Shown: positions 23,338-33,393 of the stretch, one piece after another
Numbering within the stretch: the stretch's first letter is position 1
Layout of the letters: every line of letters begins with the position of its first letter
Assembly: GCF_900459175.1 (NCBI RefSeq)
Contig: NZ_UHFA01000002.1
Location: forward strand, 62,001-126,000
Length of the DNA stretch: 64,000 nt
Direction: 5' to 3'
Origin: Streptococcus downei MFe28
GTDB lineage: Bacteria; Bacillota; Bacilli; Lactobacillales; Streptococcaceae
Translations under genes and position numbers: made by a program
The notes under the pieces: model-generated
What the model saw: the letters and a program-made list of their open reading frames with translations, nothing else
Database searches by the model: none
Told to the model about the DNA's origin: nothing

Positions 23338-24197
23338 TTGGCACCTCCATGAAAGGCTAATAATTTCGCAATGGTCTCCTTCATCTGTGTCCGCTTGACA
23401 ATGGCATCAATAAAGCCGTGTTCTAAGAGGAATTCTGATTTTTGGAAGTCATCTGGCAGGGTCTGACGCACCGTCGTTTCAATAACACGACGACCAGCAA
23501 AGCCTACTAGAGTCTGAGGCTCAGCAATAATGATGTCCCCTTCCATAGCAAAGGAGGCTGTAACCCCACCAGTTGTTGGGTCCGTCAGAACCGTTAGGTA
23601 AAAGAGACTAGCATTGGAATGGCGTTTGACTGCTGCAGAAATTTTAGCCATCTGCATGAGACTCATGATACCCTCTTGCATCCGGGCACCGCCAGAAGCG
23701 GTGAAGATTACGACTGGCAACTTGTGTTCGGTCGCATATTCAAAGAGACGGGTAATTTTTTCCCCAACAACCGTCCCCATGGAAGCCATGATGAAGTTAG
23801 AATCCATGATAGCTAGGGCCAGGTCTTGACCTTGGATCTTGGCCGTCCCAGTCATAACAGCTTCATCAAGGCCAGTTTTTTCCTTGGCAGCTGCTAACTT
23901 ATCCTTGTAGCCTGGGAAGTTAAGGGGGTCCTTACTGTCAATCCCCGTGAACATTTCCTTAAAGCTATCCTGGTCAACGGTCAAAGCGAGACGCTCTGGA
24001 GCTGAGATGCGAAAGTTATAACCACAGGCTGGGCACATCTTTTCAGCCCCCAGGTCCTTCTGGTAGATGACATGCTTACAGCCAGGACATTTGGCAAAAA
24101 GCTCGTCTGGAACCTCTGGTTTAGCCTGCTCAGGTGTCCTTAAGGATCGATTGGGATTGATACGGATATACTTATCTTTTCTTTTAAATAGAGCCAT
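23334..24197 (-). CDS. accD: Acetyl-CoA carboxylase carboxyltransferase beta subunit
   Basis: Beta half of the carboxyltransferase, 287 residues. A Cys4 zinc finger is visible near residues 37-59 ([11 protein letters not shown] and CPACGYNF), then the crotonase-like fold with [12 protein letters not shown] near 160 and [19 protein letters not shown] near 195. It is 8 bases after accC and overlaps accA by 4. Confidence 0.97.
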   Translation of the reverse strand: MALFKRKDKYIRINPNRSLRTPEQAKPEVPDELFAKCPGCKHVIYQKDLGAEKMCPACGYNFRISAPERLALTVDQDSFKEMFTGIDSKDPLNFPGYKDKLAAAKEKTGLDEAVMTGTAKIQGQDLALAIMDSNFIMASMGTVVGEKITRLFEYATEHKLPVVIFTASGGARMQEGIMSLMQMAKISAAVKRHSNASLFYLTVLTDPTTGGVTASFAMEGDIIIAEPQTLVGFAGRRVIETTVRQTLPDDFQKSEFLLEHGFIDAIVKRTQMKETIAKLLAFHGGAK

Positions 24198-24205
24198 AAT
24201 ATCTC

Positions 24206-25573
24206 CTAATCTTCTTGATTATAGGCTGGCAAAAATTTCTCCATCAAGAATGAGGTATCATAATCCCCAGCAATAACATTTTGATCAGAAATCAAATCCA
24301 ATTGGAAATCAGCATTGGTCAGAACCCCATCAATTTCCAATTCATAAAGAGCCCGTTGCATCTTCATCAGGGCATCAAAACGATTTTCCCCGTGGACGAT
24401 GATTTTGGCAATCATACTGTCATAGTAGGGCGGAATGGTGTAGCCATGATAGACAGCCGAATCCACCCGTAAACCAACGCCACCAGCTGGCAGGTAGAGG
24501 TCTGTAATCTTACCAGGACTTGGAGCAAAGTTGAATTTGGGATTTTCAGCATTAATCCGACATTCAATAGCATGGCCCGTGATTTGAATATCATCCTGAC
24601 TGTAAGACAGCTCTTGGCCATTGGCCACCTTGATTTGTTCCTTGACCAAATCAACATTGGTAACAAATTCGGTAACAGGATGCTCTACCTGAATCCTGGT
24701 ATTCATTTCCATGAAATAGAAATTACCAGATGTCTCATCTAGGAGAAACTCAATAGTACCAGCATTTTCATAGCCTACGGCCTTGGCAGCCCGAACAGCT
24801 GCATCACCCATCTTGCTTCGCAGGCTGGCTCCAATTGCAATGGAAGGACTTTCTTCTAGAACCTTTTGGTTATTGCGCTGCAGGGAACAATCACGCTCGC
24901 CCAGGTGGATGACATTACCATGGCTATCCCCAAGAATCTGTACCTCAATATGGCGGGCTGGATAGATAACCTTTTCGATATACATAGCCCCATTACCAAA
25001 GGCAGCTAGAGCTTCTTGGGAGGCAGATTCAAAGGCAGGGACTAAGTCCTCAGCTTTTTCAACCTTACGAATCCCTTTACCGCCACCACCAGCGGAAGCC
25101 TTGAGCATGACAGGGTAACCAATCTCATCGGCAACCTTGAGGGCATCCTCAGCTGTCATGACTTCCCCATCAGAACCTGGGATAACAGGCACTTGGGCTT
25201 TTATCATTTCCGAGCGAGCATTGATCTTATCACCCATCTTGTCCATGATAGCACCAGAAGGGCCGATGAATTTAATCTTCATCTCTTCACACATGGTGGC
25301 AAACTTAGAGTTTTCACTCAGGAAACCAAAGCCAGGGTGAATCGCTTCTGCCCCTGTAACAATGGCTGCAGATAAAACCGCATTCATATTGAGGTAGGAA
25401 TCGCTCGAACGAGCAGGACCGACACAGATAGCCTCATCAGCCAGAAGGACATGGAGGGATTCCTTGTCCGCTTCTGAGTAGATGGCAACCGTTTCGACAC
25501 CCAATTCACGAGCCGCTCGAATGATACGCACTGCGATTTCACCACGATTGGCAATCAAAATTTTCTTAAACAT
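24206..25573 (-). CDS. accC: Biotin carboxylase
   Basis: ATP-dependent carboxylation of biotin on AccB; 455 residues. The start at 25573 ([17 protein letters not shown]) is taken because GAAAGG lies before it and this is the standard N-terminus; an upstream ATG at 25591 would add six residues. ATP-grasp features: [12 protein letters not shown] near 160 and [16 protein letters not shown] near 285. The gap to fabZ upstream is about 600 bp and contains an enlarged RUP-like repeat and a hairpin, unlike the tight spacing in the rest of the cluster. Confidence 0.96.
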   Translation of the reverse strand: MFKKILIANRGEIAVRIIRAARELGVETVAIYSEADKESLHVLLADEAICVGPARSSDSYLNMNAVLSAAIVTGAEAIHPGFGFLSENSKFATMCEEMKIKFIGPSGAIMDKMGDKINARSEMIKAQVPVIPGSDGEVMTAEDALKVADEIGYPVMLKASAGGGGKGIRKVEKAEDLVPAFESASQEALAAFGNGAMYIEKVIYPARHIEVQILGDSHGNVIHLGERDCSLQRNNQKVLEESPSIAIGASLRSKMGDAAVRAAKAVGYENAGTIEFLLDETSGNFYFMEMNTRIQVEHPVTEFVTNVDLVKEQIKVANGQELSYSQDDIQITGHAIECRINAENPKFNFAPSPGKITDLYLPAGGVGLRVDSAVYHGYTIPPYYDSMIAKIIVHGENRFDALMKMQRALYELEIDGVLTNADFQLDLISDQNVIAGDYDTSFLMEKFLPAYNQED

Positions 25574-25603
25574 ATTCTGCCTTTCAGTCATTTAAAACTC
25601 TTT

Positions 25604-26008
25604 TATACTCAATGAAAATCAGAATTAGCCAAGGCAAGGAGCAATGACATCAAGTCACTAAAGTGACTGATGTCCAACGGCAATCTCCCTAGCGACTGCC
25701 TAGCTCCCTTACTAACCTCACAAAGTTGATGAAATCGACCGACTTTGCTCCGCGTCGCACGAACTGTAGGTAGCTCAAAAGGTCAGGTAGATCTTTTGAG
25801 GCTGGAGATACAGAAAGCTTCACTTTCCTCAGTAAGTACGGCAAAGTGAGTTAACGATGCGACGTGGAGTAAAAACTGTCAATATTACAGTTTTTATGAA
25901 ATTAGTCAGGGATATAGAAAACGATAATCATAGTTTTCGTAGTCACCCTAATGAAAAACTATAGAGTGACTTTATCCGTGTGATAGTTCTGATTTTCGGA
26001 GAGTATTA
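25604..26008 (+). repeat. Enlarged RUP-like repeat (about 405 bp)
   Basis: Left end TATACTCAATGAAAATC and right end GATTTTCGGAGAGTATTA are RUP-like, and TACGGCAAAGTGAGTTAACGATG is shared with the short copies. About 300 bp of extra sequence lies inside, with hairpins such as GACATCA/TGATGTC around GTCAC/GTGAC and AAAACTGT/ACAGTTTT. It interrupts the fabZ-accC spacing of the operon. Confidence 0.65.
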
Positions 26009-26012
26009 AATG

Positions 26013-26079
26013 TAAAAGGGAACAAGCTGGCTAGGACTTCCTCTTTGAGAAATCCTTATCCAGCCAGCTCCCTTTGGGT
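26013..26079 (-). terminator. Hairpin between fabZ and accC
   Basis: Read leftwards: AAAGGGAGCTGGCTGG pairs with a CTAGCCAGCTTGTTCCCTTTT arm and a TTTTACATTT tail follows. It could be an attenuator lowering accCDA relative to the upstream fab genes, or a full stop. Confidence 0.5.
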
Positions 26080-26180
26080 TAGAGGGGTTCAGTCCACTTG
26101 GAACTCAGCTTTCTAACCCTTGAGTCTTATTCTGGGAAGCTGACAGATTGGCTTGAGCCAGCCAGCTTCTGATTTTTCGA

Positions 26181-26603
26181 TTAGTTGCCAACAGCAAAGG
26201 TCAGGGTTCCACTCGCTGCCAACTTGCCATCGACTTCCGCCTTGGCTTCGACAACTGCAATCGAACCACGACGTTTAATAAACTTAGCTGTCATGACCAA
26301 TTGGTCTCCAGGCACCACTTGTTTTTTAAATTTGACCTTATCCATGCCAGCATAGAAGACCAATTTCCCTTGGTTGCCTTCTTTGGAGAGCTCTAGGACA
26401 CCGGCTGTTTGAGCCAAGGCTTCCATAATTAGCACACCTGGCATGACAGGATATTCAGGAAAATGTCCTTGGAAGAAGGGTTCGTTGATGGTGACATTTT
26501 TAATGGCCACAATCTCATCCTCAGATACCTCTAACACTCGATCAACCAAGAGCATAGGGTAGCGGTGAGGCAGGGCTTCCTTGATTTTATTAATATCAAT
26601 CAT
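26181..26603 (-). CDS. fabZ: 3-hydroxyacyl-ACP dehydratase FabZ
   Basis: Dehydrates 3-hydroxyacyl-ACP in each elongation round; 140 residues. The hot-dog fold motif [14 protein letters not shown] (residues 12-25) and the active-site region [22 protein letters not shown] (His and Glu) are seen. The start overlaps the accB stop (ATGA). In streptococci FabM, encoded at the other end of the cluster, provides the cis double bond instead of a FabA. Confidence 0.97.
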   Translation of the reverse strand: MIDINKIKEALPHRYPMLLVDRVLEVSEDEIVAIKNVTINEPFFQGHFPEYPVMPGVLIMEALAQTAGVLELSKEGNQGKLVFYAGMDKVKFKKQVVPGDQLVMTAKFIKRRGSIAVVEAKAEVDGKLAASGTLTFAVGN

Positions 26604-27076
26604 TTGATGCGCACCAGACCCTTTCCAAATTCAACCACTTCTTCATTATCAACCAGAATCTCAGTCACAACACCAGCCTTAGGGGCTGGGACTTCATTCA
26701 TAACCTTCATGGCTTCAATAATCAAGAGGGTTTGCCCCTTCTTGACACTATCACCAACGGAAACGAAGGCTGGTTTATCAGGTGCTGGGGCTAGGTAGGC
26801 AACCCCAACTAAGGGACTTTCGACCACTTGGCCTTCGGCCGCTTGAAGGGCAGGACTTTCCTGTGCAGCTGGCTCCGCATTTGCTGGAGCTACTGGAGCT
26901 GCTGGAGCACTTGCCACTTGGGCCTGAGGCGCTGGGGCAGAAGGCACCGCTGGATTAGCCAGTTGAGCATCATTTTTACTCAAAACCAGGCTTTCTCCCT
27001 GATTATTGTAGGCAAATTCGCGCAGGCTGGAGCTGTCGAATTGGGTCATTAAGTCTTTGATTTCTGAAATATTCAT
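26600..27076 (-). CDS. accB: Biotin carboxyl carrier protein of acetyl-CoA carboxylase
   Basis: A 158-residue biotin carrier. The biotinylation motif [10 protein letters not shown] is near residue 123 (Lys in AMKVM). A Pro/Ala-rich flexible linker (residues ~45-75, about half Ala and Pro) precedes the biotinyl domain. It lies 3 bases after fabF and overlaps fabZ. Confidence 0.97.
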   Translation of the reverse strand: MNISEIKDLMTQFDSSSLREFAYNNQGESLVLSKNDAQLANPAVPSAPAPQAQVASAPAAPVAPANAEPAAQESPALQAAEGQVVESPLVGVAYLAPAPDKPAFVSVGDSVKKGQTLLIIEAMKVMNEVPAPKAGVVTEILVDNEEVVEFGKGLVRIK

Positions 27077-27079
27077 GGA

Positions 27080-28312
27080 CTAAGCCTCCCAACGTTTGAA
27101 GGCAAGAACGGCATTGTGTCCACCAAATCCAAAGGTATTGGATAGGGCATAATCTACATCAGCTTGACGACCTTGCCCCACGATAACATCACATTCGATG
27201 TCTTCGGACAATTCCTTGGTTCCTGCTGTCATTGGCAAGAAGCTGTGGCGGATAGCTTCAATAGTAGCGATAGCTTCCACAGCACCAGCAGCACCCAGCA
27301 AGTGACCGGTAAAGGATTTCGTAGATGAAACAGGAACTTCCTTACCAAGAACAGAAACGATGGCTTTACTTTCACCCTTTTCATTGGCTTGGGTTGAAGT
27401 ACCATGGGCGTTGACATAACCAACTTGGTTGGGCTCAATCTCTGCTTCCTTCAAGGCCAACTTCATAGCCTTAGCAGCCCCTGAACCATCAGGAGTTGGT
27501 GTTGTCATGTGGTAGGCATCACAGTTGCTACCGTAACCGACGATTTCAGCCAAGATATTAGCCCCACGTGCTTGGGCGTGTTCTAAACTTTCGACAACCA
27601 AGACACCAGCACCTTCACCCATGACGAAACCATTGCGATCCTTGTCAAATGGAATAGCTGAGCGCGCAGGATCTTCAGTTGTTGAGAGGGCAGTCAAGGC
27701 ATTGAAACCACCAATACCAATCTTAGTAATGGAAGCTTCAGCACCACCTGCCAGGACAACATCGTGGAGGCCGTATTTGATTTCTCGGAAGGCTTCACCG
27801 ATAGCGTCATTAGCTGATGCACAGGCTGTTGTAATAGACTTACATACCCCTTGGGCACCAATCTTGAGGGCAATATTACCTGCCGCCATATTAGAAAGGG
27901 CCTTAGGAATGAACATGGGTTGAATCCGTTTCATACCACGTTCGTGCATGCGGATAATTTGGTCCTGCAATTCTTGCAGACCACCAATACCAGACGATAC
28001 GATAACTCCAGTACGATCACGATCCACCTTTTCCATGTCCAAGTCTGCATTTTCAAGGGCATCTAGGGCCGCATACATGGCAAAGAGGGAATAGTTATCC
28101 ATCCGGTTCTTATCTTTTTTAACAAAGTACTTGTCAAAGGGAAAATCTTGGATTTCACCAGCATTGTGCACCGGGATTTCGGAAGCATCAAACTTTGTAA
28201 TGGGTTTAATGCCAATCTTACCCTTTTCTAGGCTATTCCAGAATTCTTCTGGTGTATTTCCAATTGGTGAAGTAACACCATATCCTGTAACAACAACACG
28301 ATTAAAAGTCAT
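27080..28312 (-). CDS. fabF: 3-oxoacyl-ACP synthase II
   Basis: Condensing enzyme of chain elongation, 410 residues. Catalytic triad visible: Cys in SITTACASANDAIGEA near 164, His in VNAHGTSTQANEKGE near 305, and His in TKSFTGHLLGAAGAVE near 340. The 45-bp gap from fabG holds an AGGAAAAATT ribosome site. Confidence 0.97.
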   Translation of the reverse strand: MTFNRVVVTGYGVTSPIGNTPEEFWNSLEKGKIGIKPITKFDASEIPVHNAGEIQDFPFDKYFVKKDKNRMDNYSLFAMYAALDALENADLDMEKVDRDRTGVIVSSGIGGLQELQDQIIRMHERGMKRIQPMFIPKALSNMAAGNIALKIGAQGVCKSITTACASANDAIGEAFREIKYGLHDVVLAGGAEASITKIGIGGFNALTALSTTEDPARSAIPFDKDRNGFVMGEGAGVLVVESLEHAQARGANILAEIVGYGSNCDAYHMTTPTPDGSGAAKAMKLALKEAEIEPNQVGYVNAHGTSTQANEKGESKAIVSVLGKEVPVSSTKSFTGHLLGAAGAVEAIATIEAIRHSFLPMTAGTKELSEDIECDVIVGQGRQADVDYALSNTFGFGGHNAVLAFKRWEA

Positions 28313-28357
28313 AATTTTTCCTCTATCTTTTTGCTTTATTTTTTATCTCAGCGTTTT

Positions 28358-29095
28358 TTAACCTTGCATGGTCATGCCGCCATCAATGGCGAGGACTTGA
28401 CCGGTAAGGTATTCCTGACTAGCAAGGAAGATGGCAACCTGGGCAACTTCCTCAGCTTGACCAATTCTCTTCATAGGCACCTGGGCAATCATGGCTTGTT
28501 TGGCCTTTTCAGGGATGGCATCCGTCATATCTGATGCGATAAAGCCTGGGGCAATGGCATTCACTCGAACATTACGTCCAGCAACTTCTCGGGCAACAGA
28601 CTTGGTCAAGCCCAGCAAGCCAGCCTTTGAAGCGGCATAGTTGGCCTGACCAACATTCCCCATGAGACCAACAACCGATGACATATTGATGATAGCCCCC
28701 TGGCGAGCCTTGCTCATAGCCTTGAGCACAGCTTGAGTCATATTGAAGGCCCCCGTCAAATTAATCTTGAGCACCTTCTCAAAATCCTCTTGTGTCATCT
28801 TGAGCATGAGCTTGTCGTTAGTGATGCCAGCATTGTTAATGAGGACATCAACTGACCCCAGAGCCTCAGTAGCTTCAGCAATCATCCGCTTGGTATCTGC
28901 AGAGTCAGAGACATCTCCAGAAATAGCTACAACCTTAACATCATAGTCAGAAAATTGGGCTAGGAGTTCATCAGAAATTGCGGAGCGACCGTTGAGGACG
29001 ATATTAGCACCTTGGCTAGCAAACTGGTGGGCAACAGCTAGACCAATCCCTCGGGTAGAACCAGTAATAAAGACATTTTTCTTGCTTAATTCCAT
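28358..29095 (-). CDS. fabG: 3-oxoacyl-ACP reductase
   Basis: NADPH-dependent SDR enzyme, 245 residues. Nucleotide-binding TGSTRGIGLAVA at 11-22, NNAG near 88, catalytic Ser/Tyr/Lys in NMSSVVGLMG and YAASKAGLLG near 150. It sits between fabD (9 bases) and fabF (45 bases). Confidence 0.97.
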   Translation of the reverse strand: MELSKKNVFITGSTRGIGLAVAHQFASQGANIVLNGRSAISDELLAQFSDYDVKVVAISGDVSDSADTKRMIAEATEALGSVDVLINNAGITNDKLMLKMTQEDFEKVLKINLTGAFNMTQAVLKAMSKARQGAIINMSSVVGLMGNVGQANYAASKAGLLGLTKSVAREVAGRNVRVNAIAPGFIASDMTDAIPEKAKQAMIAQVPMKRIGQAEEVAQVAIFLASQEYLTGQVLAIDGGMTMQG

Positions 29096-29104
29096 ATCAA
29101 TCTC

Positions 29105-30025
29105 CTATTTTTCTAGCAGAGCTTGGAGACTCGCTAAATCTTCAACATGAGCTAGTTCTGCCGTCTTATCAATCTTCTTCATAAAGCCTGACAGGACTTT
29201 ACCTGGACCAATCTCAATGTAAGAGGTCACCCCTAGGTCTTTCATGGTTGCCATGGATTCATAAAAACGTATCGGCTCCATAACCTGCCGCGCCAAGAGA
29301 GACTTGATATCTGCCTCTTTCATAACCTTGGCTTCGGTATTTCCAACCAAAGGAATCTTGAAGTCTGAGAATGAAACCTTGGCCAATTCCTCAGCCAATT
29401 GACGACTAGCAGGCTCCAAGAGGGCCGTGTGGAAAGGGCCTGAAACCTTGAGGGGAATCAAACGTTTTGCACCAGCTTCCTTGAGGTTTTCAAGGGCGGC
29501 ATCAACTGCTGCTACATGGCCACCAATAACGATTTGAGCTGGTGTATTGTAGTTAGCTGGACCAACATAGCCCTTATCTTGAGCCTTTTGGCAGGCTTCC
29601 TCAATAACATCTACAGGCGTATTCATGACTGCAACCATTTTTCCTGTTCCAGCAGGGGCAGCTGTTTCCATGAATTGACCACGCTTGGCCACTAGGGCAA
29701 CAGCATCCTCAAAAGAGAGGGCACCTGCTGCTACTAAAGCAGAATATTCTCCCAGAGAAAGTCCAGCCACAGCATCAGGCTCAAGGCCCTTTTCTTTTAA
29801 GAGACGGTAGATAGCAACTGAGGTTGTCAGGATAGCCGGTTGTGTATAGCGAGTTTGATTGAGCTTTTCCTCATCATGGTCGATGAGCTCTCTCAGGTCA
29901 TAACCAAGAATTTGACTGGCCTTATCAAAGGTTTCCTTGACCACAGGGTAGTTATCATAGAGGTCTCTAGCCATACCAAGCTTCTGAGCACCTTGACCAG
30001 CAAATAAAAAGGCTGTCTTTGTCAC
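29105..30025 (-). CDS. fabD: Malonyl-CoA:ACP transacylase
   Basis: Loads malonyl onto ACP; 306 residues. FLFAGQGAQKLGMARDLY at 6-23, the nucleophile Ser in GLSLGEYSAL near 93, and His in SGPFHTALLEPA near 202 identify the family. The 68-bp gap from fabK carries no obvious promoter. Confidence 0.97.
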   Translation of the reverse strand: MTKTAFLFAGQGAQKLGMARDLYDNYPVVKETFDKASQILGYDLRELIDHDEEKLNQTRYTQPAILTTSVAIYRLLKEKGLEPDAVAGLSLGEYSALVAAGALSFEDAVALVAKRGQFMETAAPAGTGKMVAVMNTPVDVIEEACQKAQDKGYVGPANYNTPAQIVIGGHVAAVDAALENLKEAGAKRLIPLKVSGPFHTALLEPASRQLAEELAKVSFSDFKIPLVGNTEAKVMKEADIKSLLARQVMEPIRFYESMATMKDLGVTSYIEIGPGKVLSGFMKKIDKTAELAHVEDLASLQALLEK

Positions 30026-30093
30026 GCGATTTCCTCCAAGTTAGGGCGAGAGATTCTTGACCTGGCGGTTAGAATCTGAGGTCTTTGCTTGTT

Positions 30094-31062
30094 TTAGTCT
30101 TCTGAAACGTCTGCCCAGCGTGCAGCTTGGTCCTTGATAACCTTGGCAGCTCCATAGTAAAGGTCTTCCAAGATTTCTTGACAGGTTTCTTCCTTACGGA
30201 CCAGACCTGCGATTTGACCAGCCATTACTGAACCGTTTTGAACATCACCGTCAACAACAGCGTTGCGGAGGGCACCAGCACCTAGCTCTTCAATTTCTTC
30301 TTTTTTCAGCTTGCCAGTCAAGTAATCCTTCTCAGCTTGGGCATAGGCAGAAGACAATTTATTCTTGATGGCACGAACAGGGTGACCAACGACATTAGCA
30401 GATACGACCGTGTCAATATCCTTAGCCTTAAGCAATTTGTCCTTGAAATTTTGGTGAGCATTAGACTCCTTAGCGACAACAAAGCGAGTCCCAACTTGGA
30501 TAGCCTCAGCACCCAGCATAAAGACAGCTGCAGCACCATTACCATCAGCCACACCACCAGCACCAACGACTGGAATATCAATGGCATCAACCACTTGGCG
30601 AACCAAGGTCATGGTGGTCAATTTACCGATGTGGCCACCAGCTTCCATACCTTCAGCGATGACCGCATCGGCACCAAGCTTTTCCATCCGCTTAGCCAAG
30701 GCTACACTTGGAACAACGGGAATAACGGTGATACCAGCCTCATGCAGACGTTCCATATATTTACCTGGGTTTCCTGCACCAGTTGTGACAACTTTGACAC
30801 CTTCTTCGATAACCAAGTCAACAATATCATCAGCAAAAGGAGACAAAAGCATGATGTTGACACCGAAAGGCTTGTCAGTTATAGATTTCACCTTGTCAAT
30901 ATTAGCTTTGACAACTTCTTTAGGGGCGTTACCACCACCAATGATTCCAAGGCCTCCAGCATTTGAAACTGCACCAGCCAAATCGCCGTCTGCAACCCAT
31001 GCCATACCCCCTTGGAAAATAGGGTATTTAATGTTCAATAATTCTGTAATCCGAGTTTTCAT
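30094..31062 (-). CDS. fabK: FMN-dependent enoyl-ACP reductase II
   Basis: Last reduction step of elongation, 322 residues. FabK is the triclosan-resistant enoyl reductase of streptococci; no FabI is seen here. TIM-barrel FMN enzyme of the nitronate-monooxygenase fold: PIFQGGMAWVADGDLAGAVS near 14-33, EGMEAGGHIGKLTT near 138-150, and GAGGVADGNGAAAVFMLGA near 170. A double FabT box lies in the 224-bp gap between acpP and fabK, so the downstream genes have their own regulated promoter. Confidence 0.96.
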   Translation of the reverse strand: MKTRITELLNIKYPIFQGGMAWVADGDLAGAVSNAGGLGIIGGGNAPKEVVKANIDKVKSITDKPFGVNIMLLSPFADDIVDLVIEEGVKVVTTGAGNPGKYMERLHEAGITVIPVVPSVALAKRMEKLGADAVIAEGMEAGGHIGKLTTMTLVRQVVDAIDIPVVGAGGVADGNGAAAVFMLGAEAIQVGTRFVVAKESNAHQNFKDKLLKAKDIDTVVSANVVGHPVRAIKNKLSSAYAQAEKDYLTGKLKKEEIEELGAGALRNAVVDGDVQNGSVMAGQIAGLVRKEETCQEILEDLYYGAAKVIKDQAARWADVSED

Positions 31063-31100
31063 GTAATTACTTACCTTCTTATATGTTATAACAACCCAAC

Positions 31101-31132
31101 AACTTTGAGCCTCAAAGTTTGAGAGTCAAAGT
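31101..31132 (-). promoter_or_regulatory. Double FabT box upstream of fabK
   Basis: Two adjoining dyads: ACTTTGAG-C-CTCAAAGT (31102-31118) and TTTGAGAGTCAAA (31118-31130). Both fit the streptococcal FabT pattern (TTTGAnnnTCAAA). FabT with long-chain acyl-ACP as corepressor should shut down fabK-onward transcription. Confidence 0.75.
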
Positions 31133-31286
31133 ATCGGTCTAAAGAAGAAGGCGGATGAGTTGCCCCGTCCACCTTGCAGCCTAACGTATTATCCATAAAA
31201 GAATTAAGACGATCCAAGGCTACACCTTCGTGACTAAATCCAGAAAATTCAAAGGCTGGGAAAAGCTCCCAGTCCCTTAAACAAGC

Positions 31287-31511
31287 TTATTTAGTTTTTT
31301 CTTCAACGTAGGTAACCAAGTCACCAACAGTATTCAAACCATCTTCAGTTTCGATTTGGATGTCAAATGCATCTTCGATTTCCGAAATAACTTGGAAGAC
31401 ATCAAGTGAGTCAGCATCAAGTTCGTCAAAGGTTGTGGTCAATTGAACTTCTTCTGGTTCTTTACCAAGTTCTTCAACGATGATTTCTTGTACTTTATCA
31501 AATACTGCCAT
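31287..31511 (-). CDS. acpP: Acyl carrier protein
   Basis: A 74-residue carrier of acyl chains. The phosphopantetheine serine is in [10 protein letters not shown] near residue 37. The start at 31511 ([11 protein letters not shown]) is chosen because AAAGGAG precedes it; an ATG 54 bases upstream has no site and would give an untypical N-terminus. A small hairpin CTGGGAGCTTTTCCCAG follows (31254-31275), so acpP may be partly separated from fabK. Confidence 0.96.
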   Translation of the reverse strand: MAVFDKVQEIIVEELGKEPEEVQLTTTFDELDADSLDVFQVISEIEDAFDIQIETEDGLNTVGDLVTYVEEKTK

Positions 31512-31575
31512 TTTTAAATTCTCCTTTAAGATAAAAAATAAATTATTATAAATACTGTTTGCCACAGTTATCTAT

Positions 31576-32550
31576 CTAGATTTTAACAATTAGACTGCCC
31601 CATGTCAATCCCCCACCAAATCCTGATAGGAGTAAGGTCTGAGAACCGTCAAATTTAATTATACCATTTTCTACCGACTCTGCTAGTAAAATAGGCACGC
31701 TGGCCGCACTGGTATTACCATAGTGCATCATATTGGCCAGGAATTTATCGCGATCAATGCCAATCTTCTTGGCCATCTTATCCAGAATCCGGATATTGGC
31801 CTGATGAAGCAAGACATAATCCAAGTCCTGCTCACTAAACTGGCCTTCCTCCATCAAGGTCTTGATGCTTTTGGAGACGTCCCTAATCGCAAAATCAAAG
31901 ATGGCCCGACCATCCATGGCTAGGAAGGGATGATTCTCAGTCTTATCTGAGTAAGGTGAGGCAAGGCCACATTGACTAGAGGTCAGGCTCTGCCCCCGAC
32001 TACCATCACTATGAAGCGACTCTGCCAAGAAGTGCTCCTCTTGTGCGGCCTCTAAGAGGACGCCACCAGCCCCATCACCAAAGAGGACAGCCGTCCTGCG
32101 GTCAGTCCAGTCAATGGTCTTGGATAGAACTTCCGCCCCGATAACCAGACCTTTCTGGTAAAGACCCGATTTGATGAACTTTTCGGCTGTAGCCAGGGCA
32201 AAAATAAAGCCTGAACAAGCTGCTGTCAAGTCGTAGGTGAAGGCCTTGCTGGCTCCAATATTAGCCTGAACACGGGCCGCCGTTGAAGGCATCATAGAAT
32301 CGGGTGAGATAGTGGCAACAATAATGAAGTCTAGGTCTTCAGGCTGGCTAGCAGATTTTTCTAACAGTTGTTGAGCAACTCGAGTGGCCAAATCACTAGT
32401 ATCTTGGTCGCGACTGATGTGTCTTTCCTTAATCCCAGTCCGACTGGAAATCCATTCGTCACTGGTATCCATAATCTTGGACAAATCATCATTGGTGACG
32501 ATTTGCTCGGGAACATAGTAGGCTGTTTGACTAATTTTTGCAAAAGCCAT
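31576..32550 (-). CDS. fabH: 3-oxoacyl-ACP synthase III
   Basis: Starts fatty-acid chains by condensing acetyl-CoA with malonyl-ACP; 324 residues. Cys in [13 protein letters not shown] near 112, His in [12 protein letters not shown] near 250, Asn in [11 protein letters not shown] near 280. Start overlaps the fabT stop by one base (TAATG), so fabT and fabH are coupled. Confidence 0.97.
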   Translation of the reverse strand: MAFAKISQTAYYVPEQIVTNDDLSKIMDTSDEWISSRTGIKERHISRDQDTSDLATRVAQQLLEKSASQPEDLDFIIVATISPDSMMPSTAARVQANIGASKAFTYDLTAACSGFIFALATAEKFIKSGLYQKGLVIGAEVLSKTIDWTDRRTAVLFGDGAGGVLLEAAQEEHFLAESLHSDGSRGQSLTSSQCGLASPYSDKTENHPFLAMDGRAIFDFAIRDVSKSIKTLMEEGQFSEQDLDYVLLHQANIRILDKMAKKIGIDRDKFLANMMHYGNTSAASVPILLAESVENGIIKFDGSQTLLLSGFGGGLTWGSLIVKI

Positions 32551-32984
32551 TATTTTAACTCCTCAAGGAATTGATAGAGCTTGTGCAATCCAGTTTCTAG
32601 GGTCTTAACCTCCATCTCATCCATTCCTTCTGTGATTCTCGTCACCATATTTTTATGGAAACGGTTATGTAAACGATAAATAAGGCGTCCCTTCTTAGTC
32701 AAACTCAGATGGACCACCCGACGGTCAATTTTTGAGCGATGGCGCTCAACATAACCCTTTTTTTCTAATTTATTTAAACTGGTCGTGACGGTCCCAAGGG
32801 TGACCATCAACTCTCTTGCAATGTCGCTCGGTGTCGCATCAGGAATATGACCGATAATATCAACGGTATGCATTTCCTTCATGGACACATCATTAAAGCG
32901 ACTATTTTTCAAACTCATTTCTTCAATCACTAAGACATTGTTGAAGACTTTAGTTAGGTATTCATTAACTAGTTTGTAATCCAC
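32550..32984 (-). CDS. fabT: MarR-family fatty-acid repressor FabT
   Basis: A 144-residue winged-helix regulator of the fab regulon. The DNA-binding region [32 protein letters not shown] spans about 50-82, followed by the wing with [14 protein letters not shown]. The start is GTG at 32984 with GAGG six bases before it. A FabT box overlaps its own -10, giving autoregulation. Confidence 0.93.
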   Translation of the reverse strand: MDYKLVNEYLTKVFNNVLVIEEMSLKNSRFNDVSMKEMHTVDIIGHIPDATPSDIARELMVTLGTVTTSLNKLEKKGYVERHRSKIDRRVVHLSLTKKGRLIYRLHNRFHKNMVTRITEGMDEMEVKTLETGLHKLYQFLEELK

Positions 32985-33005
32985 TTTATACCTCGATTCT
33001 CAAAC

Positions 33006-33025
33006 AATTTGATGGTCAAAGTATA
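33006..33025 (-). promoter_or_regulatory. fabT promoter with FabT box
   Basis: Leftward -10 TATACT (33025-33020) is overlapped by ACTTTGACCATCAAATT (33022-33006), a FabT site. A further half site (TTTGAGA) lies just downstream. Confidence 0.75.
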
Positions 33026-33158
33026 TCAAAACTGAAATATCTTTGCAAGAAAAATGAAAAAATCACTTAATCATCCACCCAATAATCAAGGACTGAACAA
33101 GCTAGCCAGAAGCTTGTCAAACTAGCCTCCTACCAGCTTCTTCTCTATTTTCTGGGCC

Positions 33159-33194
33159 ATTCTAAAAGGCAGTAAAGAAACTGCCTTTTAGAAT
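33159..33194. repeat. Perfect 15-bp inverted repeat between fabT and fabM
   Basis: ATTCTAAAAGGCAGT and its exact complement with a 6-nt centre (AAAGAA). No T-run, so not a standard terminator. A second perfect dyad GATAAAGCAGT/ACTGCTTTATC lies at about 33329-33356. The ~390-bp spacer otherwise holds no gene. Confidence 0.55.
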
Positions 33195-33370
33195 AGCCAG
33201 CATGGCAAGGAGGTGGGGCCTGTTTTTAAATCCTGATTGCTAAACCAACTTGCTTTTTTAACTTCTAGGTTGAGGTAGATAAAAGACAATCACCAGAATG
33301 TCTTGCCTATCTCCCTGACTAACTCAGATAAAGCAGTATTATCAACTGCTTTATCTTCGTGTCGCGGGAT

Positions 33371-33393
33371 AAAAAAGTCCACTGGACTTTTTT
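33371..33393 (-). terminator. Terminator of fabM
   Basis: AAAAAAGTCC/GGACTTTTTT, 3-nt loop, read leftwards; its right arm overlaps the fabM stop codon. Confidence 0.75.
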
